Assembly (NCBI GenBank): GCA_964652825.1
Contig: CAZZCU010000045.1
Location: 1 to 11,995 of the forward strand
Reading direction: 5' to 3'
DNA: 11,995 nucleotides
Source of the DNA: CAZZCU01 sp964652825
GTDB taxonomy: Bacteria; Bdellovibrionota_B; Oligoflexia; Oligoflexales; CAZZCU01
Part shown: one piece after another, positions 1-5,922 of the stretch
Numbering within the stretch: position 1 is the stretch's first letter
How the letters are laid out: every line of letters begins with the position of its first letter
Translations under genes and position numbers: made by a program
Notes under the pieces: model-generated
Database searches by the model: none
What the model was told of the DNA's origin: nothing
The model's input: only the letters and a program-made list of their open reading frames with translations

Positions 1-165
1 CGTTCCCATGGTCCGTTGGCCACGCTGGCAAACATTTTTAGAGGCCCGACTGCTGGCATCGACGCCTAGAGCGCGGGCGAAGGCCCGTAACGAGTATCTC
101 GGATTACGCTTACAGCGCTTGCGAAGAGCATCGTTCAAAAGATGTTGATGAAAAGTCGCATTCAA
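1..165 (-). CDS. TIGR02147-like HTH regulator, N-terminal fragment
   Basis: Fifty-five codons are visible; the rest lies beyond the left edge. The reading frame gives an N-terminus with the stretch RCKRNPRYSLRAFARALGV. This closely resembles the start of TIGR02147 proteins (DUF4423 group), a family expanded in Bdellovibrio and Fibrobacter and thought to be DNA-binding, with a xenobiotic-response-like helix-turn-helix. The start chosen is TTG at 165-163, because GAGGA (complement of 173-177) lies 7 bases upstream; no in-frame ATG exists upstream, and a GTG at 264-262 has no good ribosome site. After GVDASS the second helix is less typical than in family members, so the protein is either divergent or damaged. 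It is transcribed away from the tRNA. The regulated target cannot be told from the sequence. Confidence 0.6.
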   Translation of the reverse strand, partial: MNATFHQHLLNDALRKRCKRNPRYSLRAFARALGVDASSRASKNVCQRGQRTMGT

Positions 166-172
166 GTTGGGG

Positions 173-177
173 TCCTC
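173..177 (-). promoter_or_regulatory. Ribosome binding site deciding a TTG start
   Basis: GAGGA on the minus strand, 7 bases before the TTG at 165-163. It is the main reason for choosing that start for the TIGR02147-like gene. Confidence 0.5.
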
Positions 178-224
178 GTTTGAGTATAAGGTAGCCGGCT
201 TGTCACAGTTTGGCAATTCCGTCG

Positions 225-241
225 CACAACATTGTGTTGTG
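225..241. repeat. 17-base perfect inverted repeat, possible operator
   Basis: CACAACA-TTG-TGTTGTG has 7-base arms that match perfectly around a 3-base centre. It lies in the 205-base non-coding stretch between the regulator fragment and the tRNA, about 60 bases upstream of the regulator's start. The size and symmetry suit a dimeric regulator site. No matching half-site was noticed elsewhere nearby, so an operator role is inference. Confidence 0.35.
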
Positions 242-352
242 TAAACAACGGCTTGGCATTTCACGACTAGCGCGGGGTATCGGATCAGAATTTTGGCACT
301 CGCCCGCGAAAAAATGATCGAAAACCGTAGCGATTTCGGTTAAAGGTGGGTG

Positions 353-358
353 TATACG
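353..358 (+). promoter_or_regulatory. Possible -10 element for the tRNA-Leu gene
   Basis: TATACG lies 12 bases before the tRNA 5' end and sits in the palindrome ATACGTAT (354-361). It is followed by a GC-rich stretch (362-371), as is common in stable-RNA promoters. No good -35 hexamer is visible at 16-18 bases, so the call is weak. Confidence 0.35.
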
Positions 359-370
359 TATCGACCCCGC

Positions 371-455
371 GCGAAGGTGGTGGAATTGGTAGACACGCTG
401 GTCTCAGAAGCCAGTGCCCAAAAGCTTGGGGGTTCAAGTCCCCCCCTTCGCACCA
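371..455 (+). tRNA. tRNA-Leu (anticodon CAG)
   Basis: An 85-base tRNA of class II. The acceptor stem pairs GCGAAGG (371-377) with CCTTCGC (445-451); the discriminator is A452 and an encoded CCA follows at 453-455. The anticodon arm CTGGT/GCCAG encloses the loop CTCAGAA, giving anticodon CAG, which reads CUG. A long variable arm (GCCC...GGG type) and the T arm GGGGG-TTCAAGT-CCCCC complete the leucine-type structure. It resembles E. coli tRNA-Leu(CAG) over most of its length. A perfect hairpin starts at its discriminator base (452-476). Confidence 0.97.
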
Positions 456-476
456 TTTTTCCAAAGGAAAAATGGT
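452..476 (+). repeat. Perfect 11-bp hairpin starting at the tRNA discriminator/CCA
   Basis: ACCATTTTTCC (452-462) pairs without mismatch with GGAAAAATGGT (466-476) around the loop AAA. The 5' arm contains the tRNA discriminator base and CCA end. No run of T follows the hairpin, so it is not a standard intrinsic terminator. It could define the 3' trailer seen by processing RNases, or be a remnant of insertion or duplication at the tRNA 3' end. Confidence 0.7.
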
Positions 477-528
477 ACCTCTCATGCTAATGCTATCAAC
501 CCAACGACCCGTCATTCTGAGATAAAGC

Positions 529-2331
529 ATGATTTGGAAATTCTTACGTCCGCAACTGTTAAGCATCGTTTGCGCCTCGATCATGTCGCTGGTGTTGGGT
601 GCGGTTTCGGCGTTGATCGCGATTGCCATCGGGCCGACGATACAATTGTTCATGAATTATCAGGAGACGGGTACCAAAACCGTCGAGTCACTAGTTGGGC
701 AGCGCCTGGCCGCCATCGTGCATTGGGTGACGGGAATCGACAGTGTTTCTGTGGATTGGTTGTGGAGCATGATACCAATCACGCTGGTGTTGCTGGCTGT
801 GACCAGAGCGACGCTGAGTGTTGGTCAGTGGTTCATGTGGGAACGGGCAGGCGAATTGATGGCCAAGCGTTGGCGTCAGGCGATCCTCAATAACTATCTA
901 CATATTGATCCCGAAGCTCGGCGCCTCGCCCAAGGCCGCCAATGGGAGGGCGAGCTAACTTCGTTGCTCACCAATGATATCCGCATGGTGCGCGAGTACG
1001 TGGTGCGTGTCTATGGTGCCATCCCGCGTGAAATCTGTCAGATAGCTTTCTTGATCGGTAGCTTGATTTTGTTGTCGCCCAAGATGTTTGCGTTGTTTGC
1101 TTTTGCTCTCGGTCCTGCGCTTGTCATCGCCGCGCGCTTGGGCAAACGTCTGCGCCGCCGGACTTCGGCCGCGCTCAAAGATTATTCGTCGCTGACCGAG
1201 TGGATTCAGCAGCGCTTGCTCGGTATTGAAACCATTAAGCAGTACCGAACCGAAGAGCTTGAGGCCGCGGCGATGCAGAAATTAAATGCGTCGTTGTTGC
1301 AACGATTCTTAAAAGTCTTGCGCGTTAAATCTTTAACCTCACCGGCATTGGAGGCGATCGCCATTATGGCCATGGCCGTAGTGCTGTGGATCGCATTGAA
1401 TGATGTGTTGTTTGGCGATGTCGCGGGTGGTGTGCAGTTGTCATTTTTTTCGACGCTGGCTTTGTTGGCGCAAGCAGCCGATCGTTGCGGTAGATATTTT
1501 AACGCTAATCGCGAGGGCAAATCGGCCGCCGAGCGTCTGGCCGCGGCAGGTATGTTTTTTGGCGCGACGCAACAAACCTCTATTACACCATGGCATGAGA
1601 TTGACGTTTTACCGTCAAATACGTTGCAGCTATCCATAGAGAATCTGTTGGTTCGTTACCCCGAACGCTCGAATGATGCGTTGATGAATGTATCTATGGA
1701 GTTTCGCGCCGGTTCTTTCTACTGTGTTTGTGGTCCCTCTGGCGCCGGCAAAAGCACGCTCCTTAAGGTCATGCTTGGTCTGGTGAAACCCACTGCCGGC
1801 AAAATCGCGCTCAAAGTTCCATCGGCTCAACAAAGTACGATCGGCTATATGCCGCAGCAATTTCAGTTAATGCATGAATCCATCGCCGCGAACATTGCCT
1901 TCCCTGATCCGCTGCCCGATCAACAGCGGGTTGAGCAGGCGCTTGAAGAAGTTGGTATGCGTGACTTTGTATCGACTCTGCCACAAACTCTTAACGAAAT
2001 CGTCGGCACGGGTGGTCGCACGCTTAGTGGCGGTCAAATGCAGAAGTTGCAACTGGCGCGTATTATCTATCATCAGTATCCGGTCATTATGGTCGATGAA
2101 GGTACGTCGGCTCTTGATCCTTTGGCGGAACAACAAATGTTACAACTGGTGCGTCGACTGACAGCACAACAGCGTATCGTTATTATGATCGCGCATCGTC
2201 CTGCCGTCGCCGCGCTTGCCGATCAGATTTTATTGCTGGATAAAGGACAACTGATACAGCAAGGCCCCGCACAACAAGTTATGCGAGGCCCTGACTATCA
2301 ACGTCTTGTCGGTAACGTACTGACAAATTAA
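529..2331 (+). CDS. ABC exporter, fused membrane and ATPase domains (MsbA type)
   Basis: A 600-residue half-transporter that would work as an inner-membrane homodimer driven by ATP. The N-terminal half (about 1-320) carries hydrophobic segments near 10-38, 77-98, 162-200, 275-292 and 300-315, which fits an ABC type-1 exporter fold. The C-terminal half is a nucleotide-binding domain with Walker A GPSGAGKST (402-410), Q-loop around Q443-Q444, signature LSGGQ (499-503), Walker B VIMVDE with D523 and catalytic E524, and H-loop H556. All catalytic residues are present. The length matches MsbA and other lipid, peptide or drug exporters (about 580-610), but the substrate cannot be read from the sequence; there is no peptidase domain. 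The start is the ATG preceded by a GAGAT-like weak ribosome site. It lies 73 bases after the tRNA and no clear promoter of its own was found. Its stop overlaps that of convergent etfA. Confidence 0.92.
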   Translation: MIWKFLRPQLLSIVCASIMSLVLGAVSALIAIAIGPTIQLFMNYQETGTKTVESLVGQRLAAIVHWVTGIDSVSVDWLWSMIPITLVLLAVTRATLSVGQWFMWERAGELMAKRWRQAILNNYLHIDPEARRLAQGRQWEGELTSLLTNDIRMVREYVVRVYGAIPREICQIAFLIGSLILLSPKMFALFAFALGPALVIAARLGKRLRRRTSAALKDYSSLTEWIQQRLLGIETIKQYRTEELEAAAMQKLNASLLQRFLKVLRVKSLTSPALEAIAIMAMAVVLWIALNDVLFGDVAGGVQLSFFSTLALLAQAADRCGRYFNANREGKSAAERLAAAGMFFGATQQTSITPWHEIDVLPSNTLQLSIENLLVRYPERSNDALMNVSMEFRAGSFYCVCGPSGAGKSTLLKVMLGLVKPTAGKIALKVPSAQQSTIGYMPQQFQLMHESIAANIAFPDPLPDQQRVEQALEEVGMRDFVSTLPQTLNEIVGTGGRTLSGGQMQKLQLARIIYHQYPVIMVDEGTSALDPLAEQQMLQLVRRLTAQQRIVIMIAHRPAVAALADQILLLDKGQLIQQGPAQQVMRGPDYQRLVGNVLTN

Positions 2332-3152
2332 CCCAACAGCTTTTTAAATTCCTGTGTCATTGCTGGTACGGCCTGGAACATATCAGCGACAATGCCATAG
2401 TTGGCGATGGTAAAAATCGGTGCTTCCGGATCAGTGTTAATNNNNNNNNNNNNNNNNNNNNNNNNNNNNNNNNNNNNNNNNNNNNNNNNNNNNNNNNNNN
2501 NNNNNNNNNNNNNNNNNNNNNNNNNNNNNNNNNNNNNNNNNGAGGCTTCAGTTAAGTCCGGTTTCTCGCTCTTGCCTTTGCGAATATCCGTTGTCACCAG
2601 GCGTTTATCCTCGGCAAAGTCACCGCTGAGTTTTTGTACCGCGGCTTTGCCGGCGCCGGTTTTGTTTGGAGCAAAGACATTGGGTCGCAGCGAGATGATT
2701 CGTACGTTAGCATTTTCAATAGCCATTTCCGCCAGGCATTTGCCTGCGTACATCGGCTTGACGGCCGTAACGCTATCACCGGAGACATTCAGCTCCACAA
2801 CATCGGTCAAAATTCCAGCGTCCAGGCGTGCGGCTGCCCGGGCAAACAAATCTCTACCCATCGGCGATGCGCTACCAATGATCAAGCCTGGCGAGAACGT
2901 TTTACAAGCTGCTTCCAATGCCGCCGTGTAGGTCATGACATTGTATTTTGCCAGGCTGGGTGCATCGGCGACGAAAACCGTATCGATACCATAGCCGGCA
3001 AGTTCGCCCGCCAGTTTTTCGCTGCCGCTGCCGATAATTACCGCTGCTGCGTCGGCAGGATTACCTGCGGCCTTGGCACCTGCGGTCAGCGCTTCAAATG
3101 CTGATGATTTAAGTTTGCCATCGCGTTGCTCGACAAAGACCAGTGTTTTCAT
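2328..3152 (-). CDS. etfA: Electron transfer flavoprotein alpha subunit (broken by a gap)
   Basis: EtfA pairs with EtfB and passes electrons from acyl-CoA and other flavin dehydrogenases to ETF:quinone oxidoreductase. The N-terminal domain is recognisable (MKTLVFVEQRDGKLK...), and the C-terminus shows the family end INTDPEAPIFTIANYGIVADMF. The N run at 2442-2541 replaces part of the FAD-binding domain, including the region that normally holds the GRG, GASR, GQTG and GISGAIQH motifs. About 240 residues are visible against a usual length of about 310-320, so roughly 75-85 residues are missing, more than the 33 that 100 Ns would hold. The frame is the same on both sides. The start is ATG at 3152-3150 behind AAGGAG (3158-3163), which overlaps the etfB stop, so translation is probably coupled. 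The stop overlaps that of the ABC gene by 4 bases. Confidence 0.93.
   Translation of the reverse strand: MKTLVFVEQRDGKLKSSAFEALTAGAKAAGNPADAAAVIIGSGSEKLAGELAGYGIDTVFVADAPSLAKYNVMTYTAALEAACKTFSPGLIIGSASPMGRDLFARAAARLDAGILTDVVELNVSGDSVTAVKPMYAGKCLAEMAIENANVRIISLRPNVFAPNKTGAGKAAVQKLSGDFAEDKRLVTTDIRKGKSEKPDLTEAXXXXXXXXXXXXXXXXXXXXXXXXXXXXXXXXXXINTDPEAPIFTIANYGIVADMFQAVPAMTQEFKKLLG
2442..2541. other. Assembly gap (100 N) inside etfA
   Basis: Exactly 100 unknown bases, a typical placeholder length for a scaffold gap of unknown size. Comparison with the usual EtfA length suggests the true missing stretch is about 225-255 bases. Confidence 0.95.
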
Positions 3153-3157
3153 GTGTG

Positions 3158-3163
3158 CTCCTT
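3158..3163 (-). promoter_or_regulatory. etfA ribosome binding site overlapping the etfB stop
   Basis: AAGGAG on the minus strand shares bases with the TAA stop of etfB (3164-3162) and sits 5 bases before the etfA ATG. This arrangement suggests that translation of the two subunits is coupled. Confidence 0.8.
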
Positions 3164-3953
3164 AGATAACTTTAGCTTCGTCGCGAAGCAACTTAACAAC
3201 TTTTGCCACCATGACGCCGACGTCTTCGCCTTTGAAGACTTTGCCGGCGGGTTTCTCCGGTGGATATTTATATTTCTTGACGACGGTGCGAATGCTGCCT
3301 TTCAGGGTACCAGCGTCCAGACCAAAGTCGGTCGGAGATTTTTTATCCAGAGGTTTTTTCTTGGCTTTCATAATGCCTGGCAACGATGCGTAGCGCGGTG
3401 TGTTTAACGATTTATGCGCGCCCAGTACTGCCGGCAATGCCACGTCATAAACTTCGACCTGGCCGCCTTCGACTTCGCGTTCCACGGTGGCGCGTGTGCC
3501 ACTCAGAGTGCATTTGGTGACAACGTTGACATGCGGCCAGCCGAGCAGCTCCGCTGTCATTACGCCCACGTGCATGTTGTCATCGTCGATCGCCTGCTTG
3601 CCGCACATGACCAATTGTGGTTGTTCCGCTTTGATGGCGGCTGCAAGGACTTTGGCGATCGTCAGCGAATCCGCGTTCTCCAAACCATCATTAGCGATCA
3701 GCAAACCACGATCACCACCCATGGCCAGGCCTTTAACGATCAACTCGCGTGCTGATTCACCCCCAAAGCTGGTGATAATAACTTCGCCGGAGCCTTGTCC
3801 TTCTTTGATTTTAAGGGCTTCTTCGATAGCAAATTCATCGTACGGATTAATAATATATTTTACGTCGTTGGTTTCGATACCTGCGCCGCTGGCTTGTAGA
3901 CGAATTTTCGTCTCTGTATCTGGAGTTTGTTTGAGCAGCACTAAAATTTTCAA
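3162..3953 (-). CDS. etfB: Electron transfer flavoprotein beta subunit
   Basis: EtfB is the AMP-binding partner of EtfA in the cytoplasmic ETF heterodimer. The 263 residues begin KILVLLKQTPDTETKIRL and carry the family stretch VKYIINPYDEFAIEEALKIKEG (about 31-53), then the GGDRG and CGKQAIDDD regions near 78 and 117. Length is close to the family norm of about 250-260. The start is TTG at 3953-3951, supported by GGGAGGT (3959-3965) 5 bases upstream; no in-frame ATG is nearby. It is followed after 9 bases by etfA, the usual etfBA order. A possible promoter lies at 4002-4030. Confidence 0.95.
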   Translation of the reverse strand: MKILVLLKQTPDTETKIRLQASGAGIETNDVKYIINPYDEFAIEEALKIKEGQGSGEVIITSFGGESARELIVKGLAMGGDRGLLIANDGLENADSLTIAKVLAAAIKAEQPQLVMCGKQAIDDDNMHVGVMTAELLGWPHVNVVTKCTLSGTRATVEREVEGGQVEVYDVALPAVLGAHKSLNTPRYASLPGIMKAKKKPLDKKSPTDFGLDAGTLKGSIRTVVKKYKYPPEKPAGKVFKGEDVGVMVAKVVKLLRDEAKVI

Positions 3954-3958
3954 GTCGC

Positions 3959-3965
3959 ACCTCCC
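3959..3965 (-). promoter_or_regulatory. Strong ribosome binding site for the TTG start of etfB
   Basis: GGGAGGT on the minus strand, 5 bases upstream of the TTG codon. It fixes the start of etfB. Confidence 0.75.
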
Positions 3966-4001
3966 ACCGGAAAGACCAATAACTAAAAGGTATAAGCAAG
4001 A

Positions 4002-4030
4002 AAGTTAGCAGGGCGGGCAGTGCATTGCAA
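4002..4030 (-). promoter_or_regulatory. Possible sigma-70-type promoter for etfBA
   Basis: On the minus strand TTGCAA (4030-4025), a 17-base spacer and TAACTT (4007-4002) match the promoter layout. This gives a leader of about 40 bases before the etfB start. The -35 lies within the perfect palindrome CATTGCAATG (4023-4032), a possible regulator site. It sits in the 105-base stretch between the aminotransferase and etfB, which otherwise holds nothing recognisable. Confidence 0.4.
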
Positions 4031-4058
4031 TGACTATAGCATGTACCGAAAACATGTA

Positions 4059-5207
4059 TTAAAGCGTGCGCACAAAAGCGCGTACGCCCGCGCCTTTCTC
4101 AGCTTTGTGCCCTAAATCGTGCAAGCCACACTCCAGTGCGGCGACGCCAGCAAGCACATCGAACGGGTCGACAAATCCTAAGTGCGCAAGGCGCACGATC
4201 TTGCCGGCCAGATGATCCTGACCGCCGGCGAAGGTCGCGCCGTATTGTTGTCGTAAATGTGCCACCAATTTTTTGCCGTCAATGCCATCGGGGACGCTGA
4301 CCGTCGTCAAAGCATTGGATGGGTGAGTTTTAGGAAACAGCTTGAGCGCCATGGCTTCTGCCGCTGCGCGTGTTGCGTTGGCCAAGCGTTGGTGGTGGTT
4401 GATAACTGCTTCGATACCTTGCTCATTCAGCTCATCCAGAACGCTTTTTAAACTTTGCAACAGAGTAGTCGCTGGTGTCCAGGCCGTACGACCATTGGTC
4501 TGGCCTTTAAGCTCGCGACGCAAATCAAAATAAAATTTGGGTCGATCCGTCAGCATCTGCTCTGCACGTTTGGAGAGTGCGATAAAAGCCAAGCCCGGGG
4601 GGACACCAAAGCCTTTCTGGCTGGCTGATACCAGGCAGTCGATGCCCCAGGCGTCCATTTTTAGCTCGTGTGCGCACACTCCCGAAATCGCATCAACGAT
4701 GATGAGGCAGTCGGGTCGGGCATGACGCACTTGTTTGATGATGTCTTGCACGGGATAGAACACGCCGGTTGAGGTTTCATTAGCCTGCATGAAAAAGGCG
4801 CGCGGTTGTTTGACGCTGTTCAGTGCTTGCTCAATTTGCGTCGCCGTGGGGCTTTCGCCCCAGGGCACCGAGATAACCTGGGTTTTGCATTGGTATTGTT
4901 CGCACAGACCGCGCCAGCGTTCACCAAACTTGCCGCCGCTTAAAACGATAACTTCATCGCCACTGTTCGTCAGGTTGACGACCGCGCTTTCCATGGCGCC
5001 CGTGCCTGAGGCCGTCAGCAGCAGCGGAAGCTGGTGCGTGCCCATTAGCGGTGCCAGGAGTTCACGACAGGAGAGGAAAAATCTATAAAATTCATCGGTG
5101 CGGTGATATACGCTGGAGTCCAATCCAGCTAAACCCGCCTCGATCGGCACTGGCGTGGGACCGGGACAGAACAGGCGTTTTTTCATAAACGGCGATGGTG
5201 TTGTCAT
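4059..5207 (-). CDS. Class V PLP aminotransferase (alanine/serine-glyoxylate type)
   Basis: A fold-type I, class V aminotransferase of 382 residues from the chosen start. Such enzymes move an amino group from alanine or serine to glyoxylate or pyruvate; related proteins were once annotated as the soluble hydrogenase 42-kDa subunit. Numbered from an upstream ATG at 5249, key parts are FCPGPTPVP (27-35), the phosphate-binding ASGTGAMES (80-88), NETSTGV (157-163), VDAISG with D186, the PLP lysine K212 in SASQKGFGVPPG, and the carboxylate-binding R353 in IVRLAHLG. Possible starts are ATG 5249, 5207 and 5186; none has a clear Shine-Dalgarno. I prefer 5207, because 5249 would leave only 15 bases to the divergent neighbour and the homologous core begins near residue 22. 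It lies 105 bases upstream of etfB on the same strand. The exact substrate is not readable. Confidence 0.85.
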   Translation of the reverse strand: MTTPSPFMKKRLFCPGPTPVPIEAGLAGLDSSVYHRTDEFYRFFLSCRELLAPLMGTHQLPLLLTASGTGAMESAVVNLTNSGDEVIVLSGGKFGERWRGLCEQYQCKTQVISVPWGESPTATQIEQALNSVKQPRAFFMQANETSTGVFYPVQDIIKQVRHARPDCLIIVDAISGVCAHELKMDAWGIDCLVSASQKGFGVPPGLAFIALSKRAEQMLTDRPKFYFDLRRELKGQTNGRTAWTPATTLLQSLKSVLDELNEQGIEAVINHHQRLANATRAAAEAMALKLFPKTHPSNALTTVSVPDGIDGKKLVAHLRQQYGATFAGGQDHLAGKIVRLAHLGFVDPFDVLAGVAALECGLHDLGHKAEKGAGVRAFVRTL

Positions 5208-5264
5208 AGTGGGTTCAGAATGGATTAGATCGCGTTTGCTGACAATCATTTTGTAAAGGTTTTT

Positions 5265-5912
5265 GTGCTCTTTCTTCTGCTTAGTTTAATCTTGTTGGTC
5301 GCTGGCCCACTGTTTTATCTGCTGCTTCAGCGTCGCCCGTTATTACTACATCGCCTGGAACATATACTTCTGCTGGGCGTGACGGCGGCAGTGGTCTTGC
5401 ACATTCTGCCAGAAAGCGTGTTGCGTGTAGGTTGGTCGGTGTTGCTGACCGCCGCGGTCGGCTGGGCTTTGCCGGAGTTGTTGGAGCGGGTGTGGCGTCA
5501 GGCGATTCGTCGTATTGATGCGATCAGCATCGCCTTGGCGATGGCGGGTTTGGTTGTGCATGGTGTTCTCGACGGCGCGGTTTTGGCCGAGCCTGGTTTT
5601 ACCAGCAAGCTTCTGCCGTTTATGGTGCTTTTACACCGTATCCCGGACTCTCTCTTGATCTGGTTGTTGATGTACCCGCATTCAGGCTGGCGTTTGCCAT
5701 CGGTGGCGTTGGTCGTTATTGGTCTGGCGACGATTCTGGGCTTTGCTTACAGCGAAGATGCGATCAGTTTTCTGCGCGGCCAGGTTGGGAGCAACGATGA
5801 TCAGATTCTGGCGCATTTTCAAGCACTGGTGGCGGGCTCGCTTTTACATTTATCGACACACAAGCATCAGTATCGTCACAGTGCGTGCGAACATCATCCT
5901 TCACATCATTAG
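5265..5912 (+). CDS. ZIP-like metal permease, short variant
   Basis: A 215-residue, very hydrophobic inner-membrane protein with about seven segments (near 2-22, 35-52, 55-72, 86-108, 116-137, 143-162, 182-197). The pattern follows the ZIP family of zinc/iron transporters: HILPES (46-51) resembles the TM2 motif HLLPEA; HGVLDGAVL (99-107) resembles TM4 HNxPEG; HRIPDSL (124-130) resembles TM5 HEIPEG. Both positions that carry metal-binding Glu in typical ZIPs are Asp here (D103, D128). The C-terminus is rich in histidine (HLSTHKHQYRH... ending HHPSHH), which could bind metal. It is shorter than usual ZIPs (about 250-300). The start is GTG with AAAGG (5255-5259) 5 bases upstream. It diverges from the aminotransferase and converges on mltD with a 10-base gap. 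Transport is inferred from family resemblance only. Confidence 0.6.
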   Translation: MLFLLLSLILLVAGPLFYLLLQRRPLLLHRLEHILLLGVTAAVVLHILPESVLRVGWSVLLTAAVGWALPELLERVWRQAIRRIDAISIALAMAGLVVHGVLDGAVLAEPGFTSKLLPFMVLLHRIPDSLLIWLLMYPHSGWRLPSVALVVIGLATILGFAYSEDAISFLRGQVGSNDDQILAHFQALVAGSLLHLSTHKHQYRHSACEHHPSHH

Positions 5913-5922
5913 TGGATTTACA

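Noticed and set aside
2..148. Open frame on the plus strand at the left edge
   Set aside because: It is arginine-rich and lies antisense to the better-supported TIGR02147-like fragment, which matches a known family.
183..188. TATACT on the minus strand as -10 for the TIGR02147-like gene
   Set aside because: The transcript would begin at or inside the ribosome site at 173-177, and no good -35 is at the right distance.
452..476. Hairpin after tRNA-Leu as an intrinsic terminator
   Set aside because: No T run follows it on the plus strand, and the arm includes the tRNA CCA end.
1206..2136. Open frames antisense or out of frame within the ABC exporter gene
   Set aside because: They have no recognisable domains, and the exporter frame carries all expected motifs.
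5250..5264. Divergent promoters between the aminotransferase (start 5249) and the ZIP-like gene
   Set aside because: Fifteen bases cannot hold promoters, and no convincing -35/-10 pair was found in 5187-5264.
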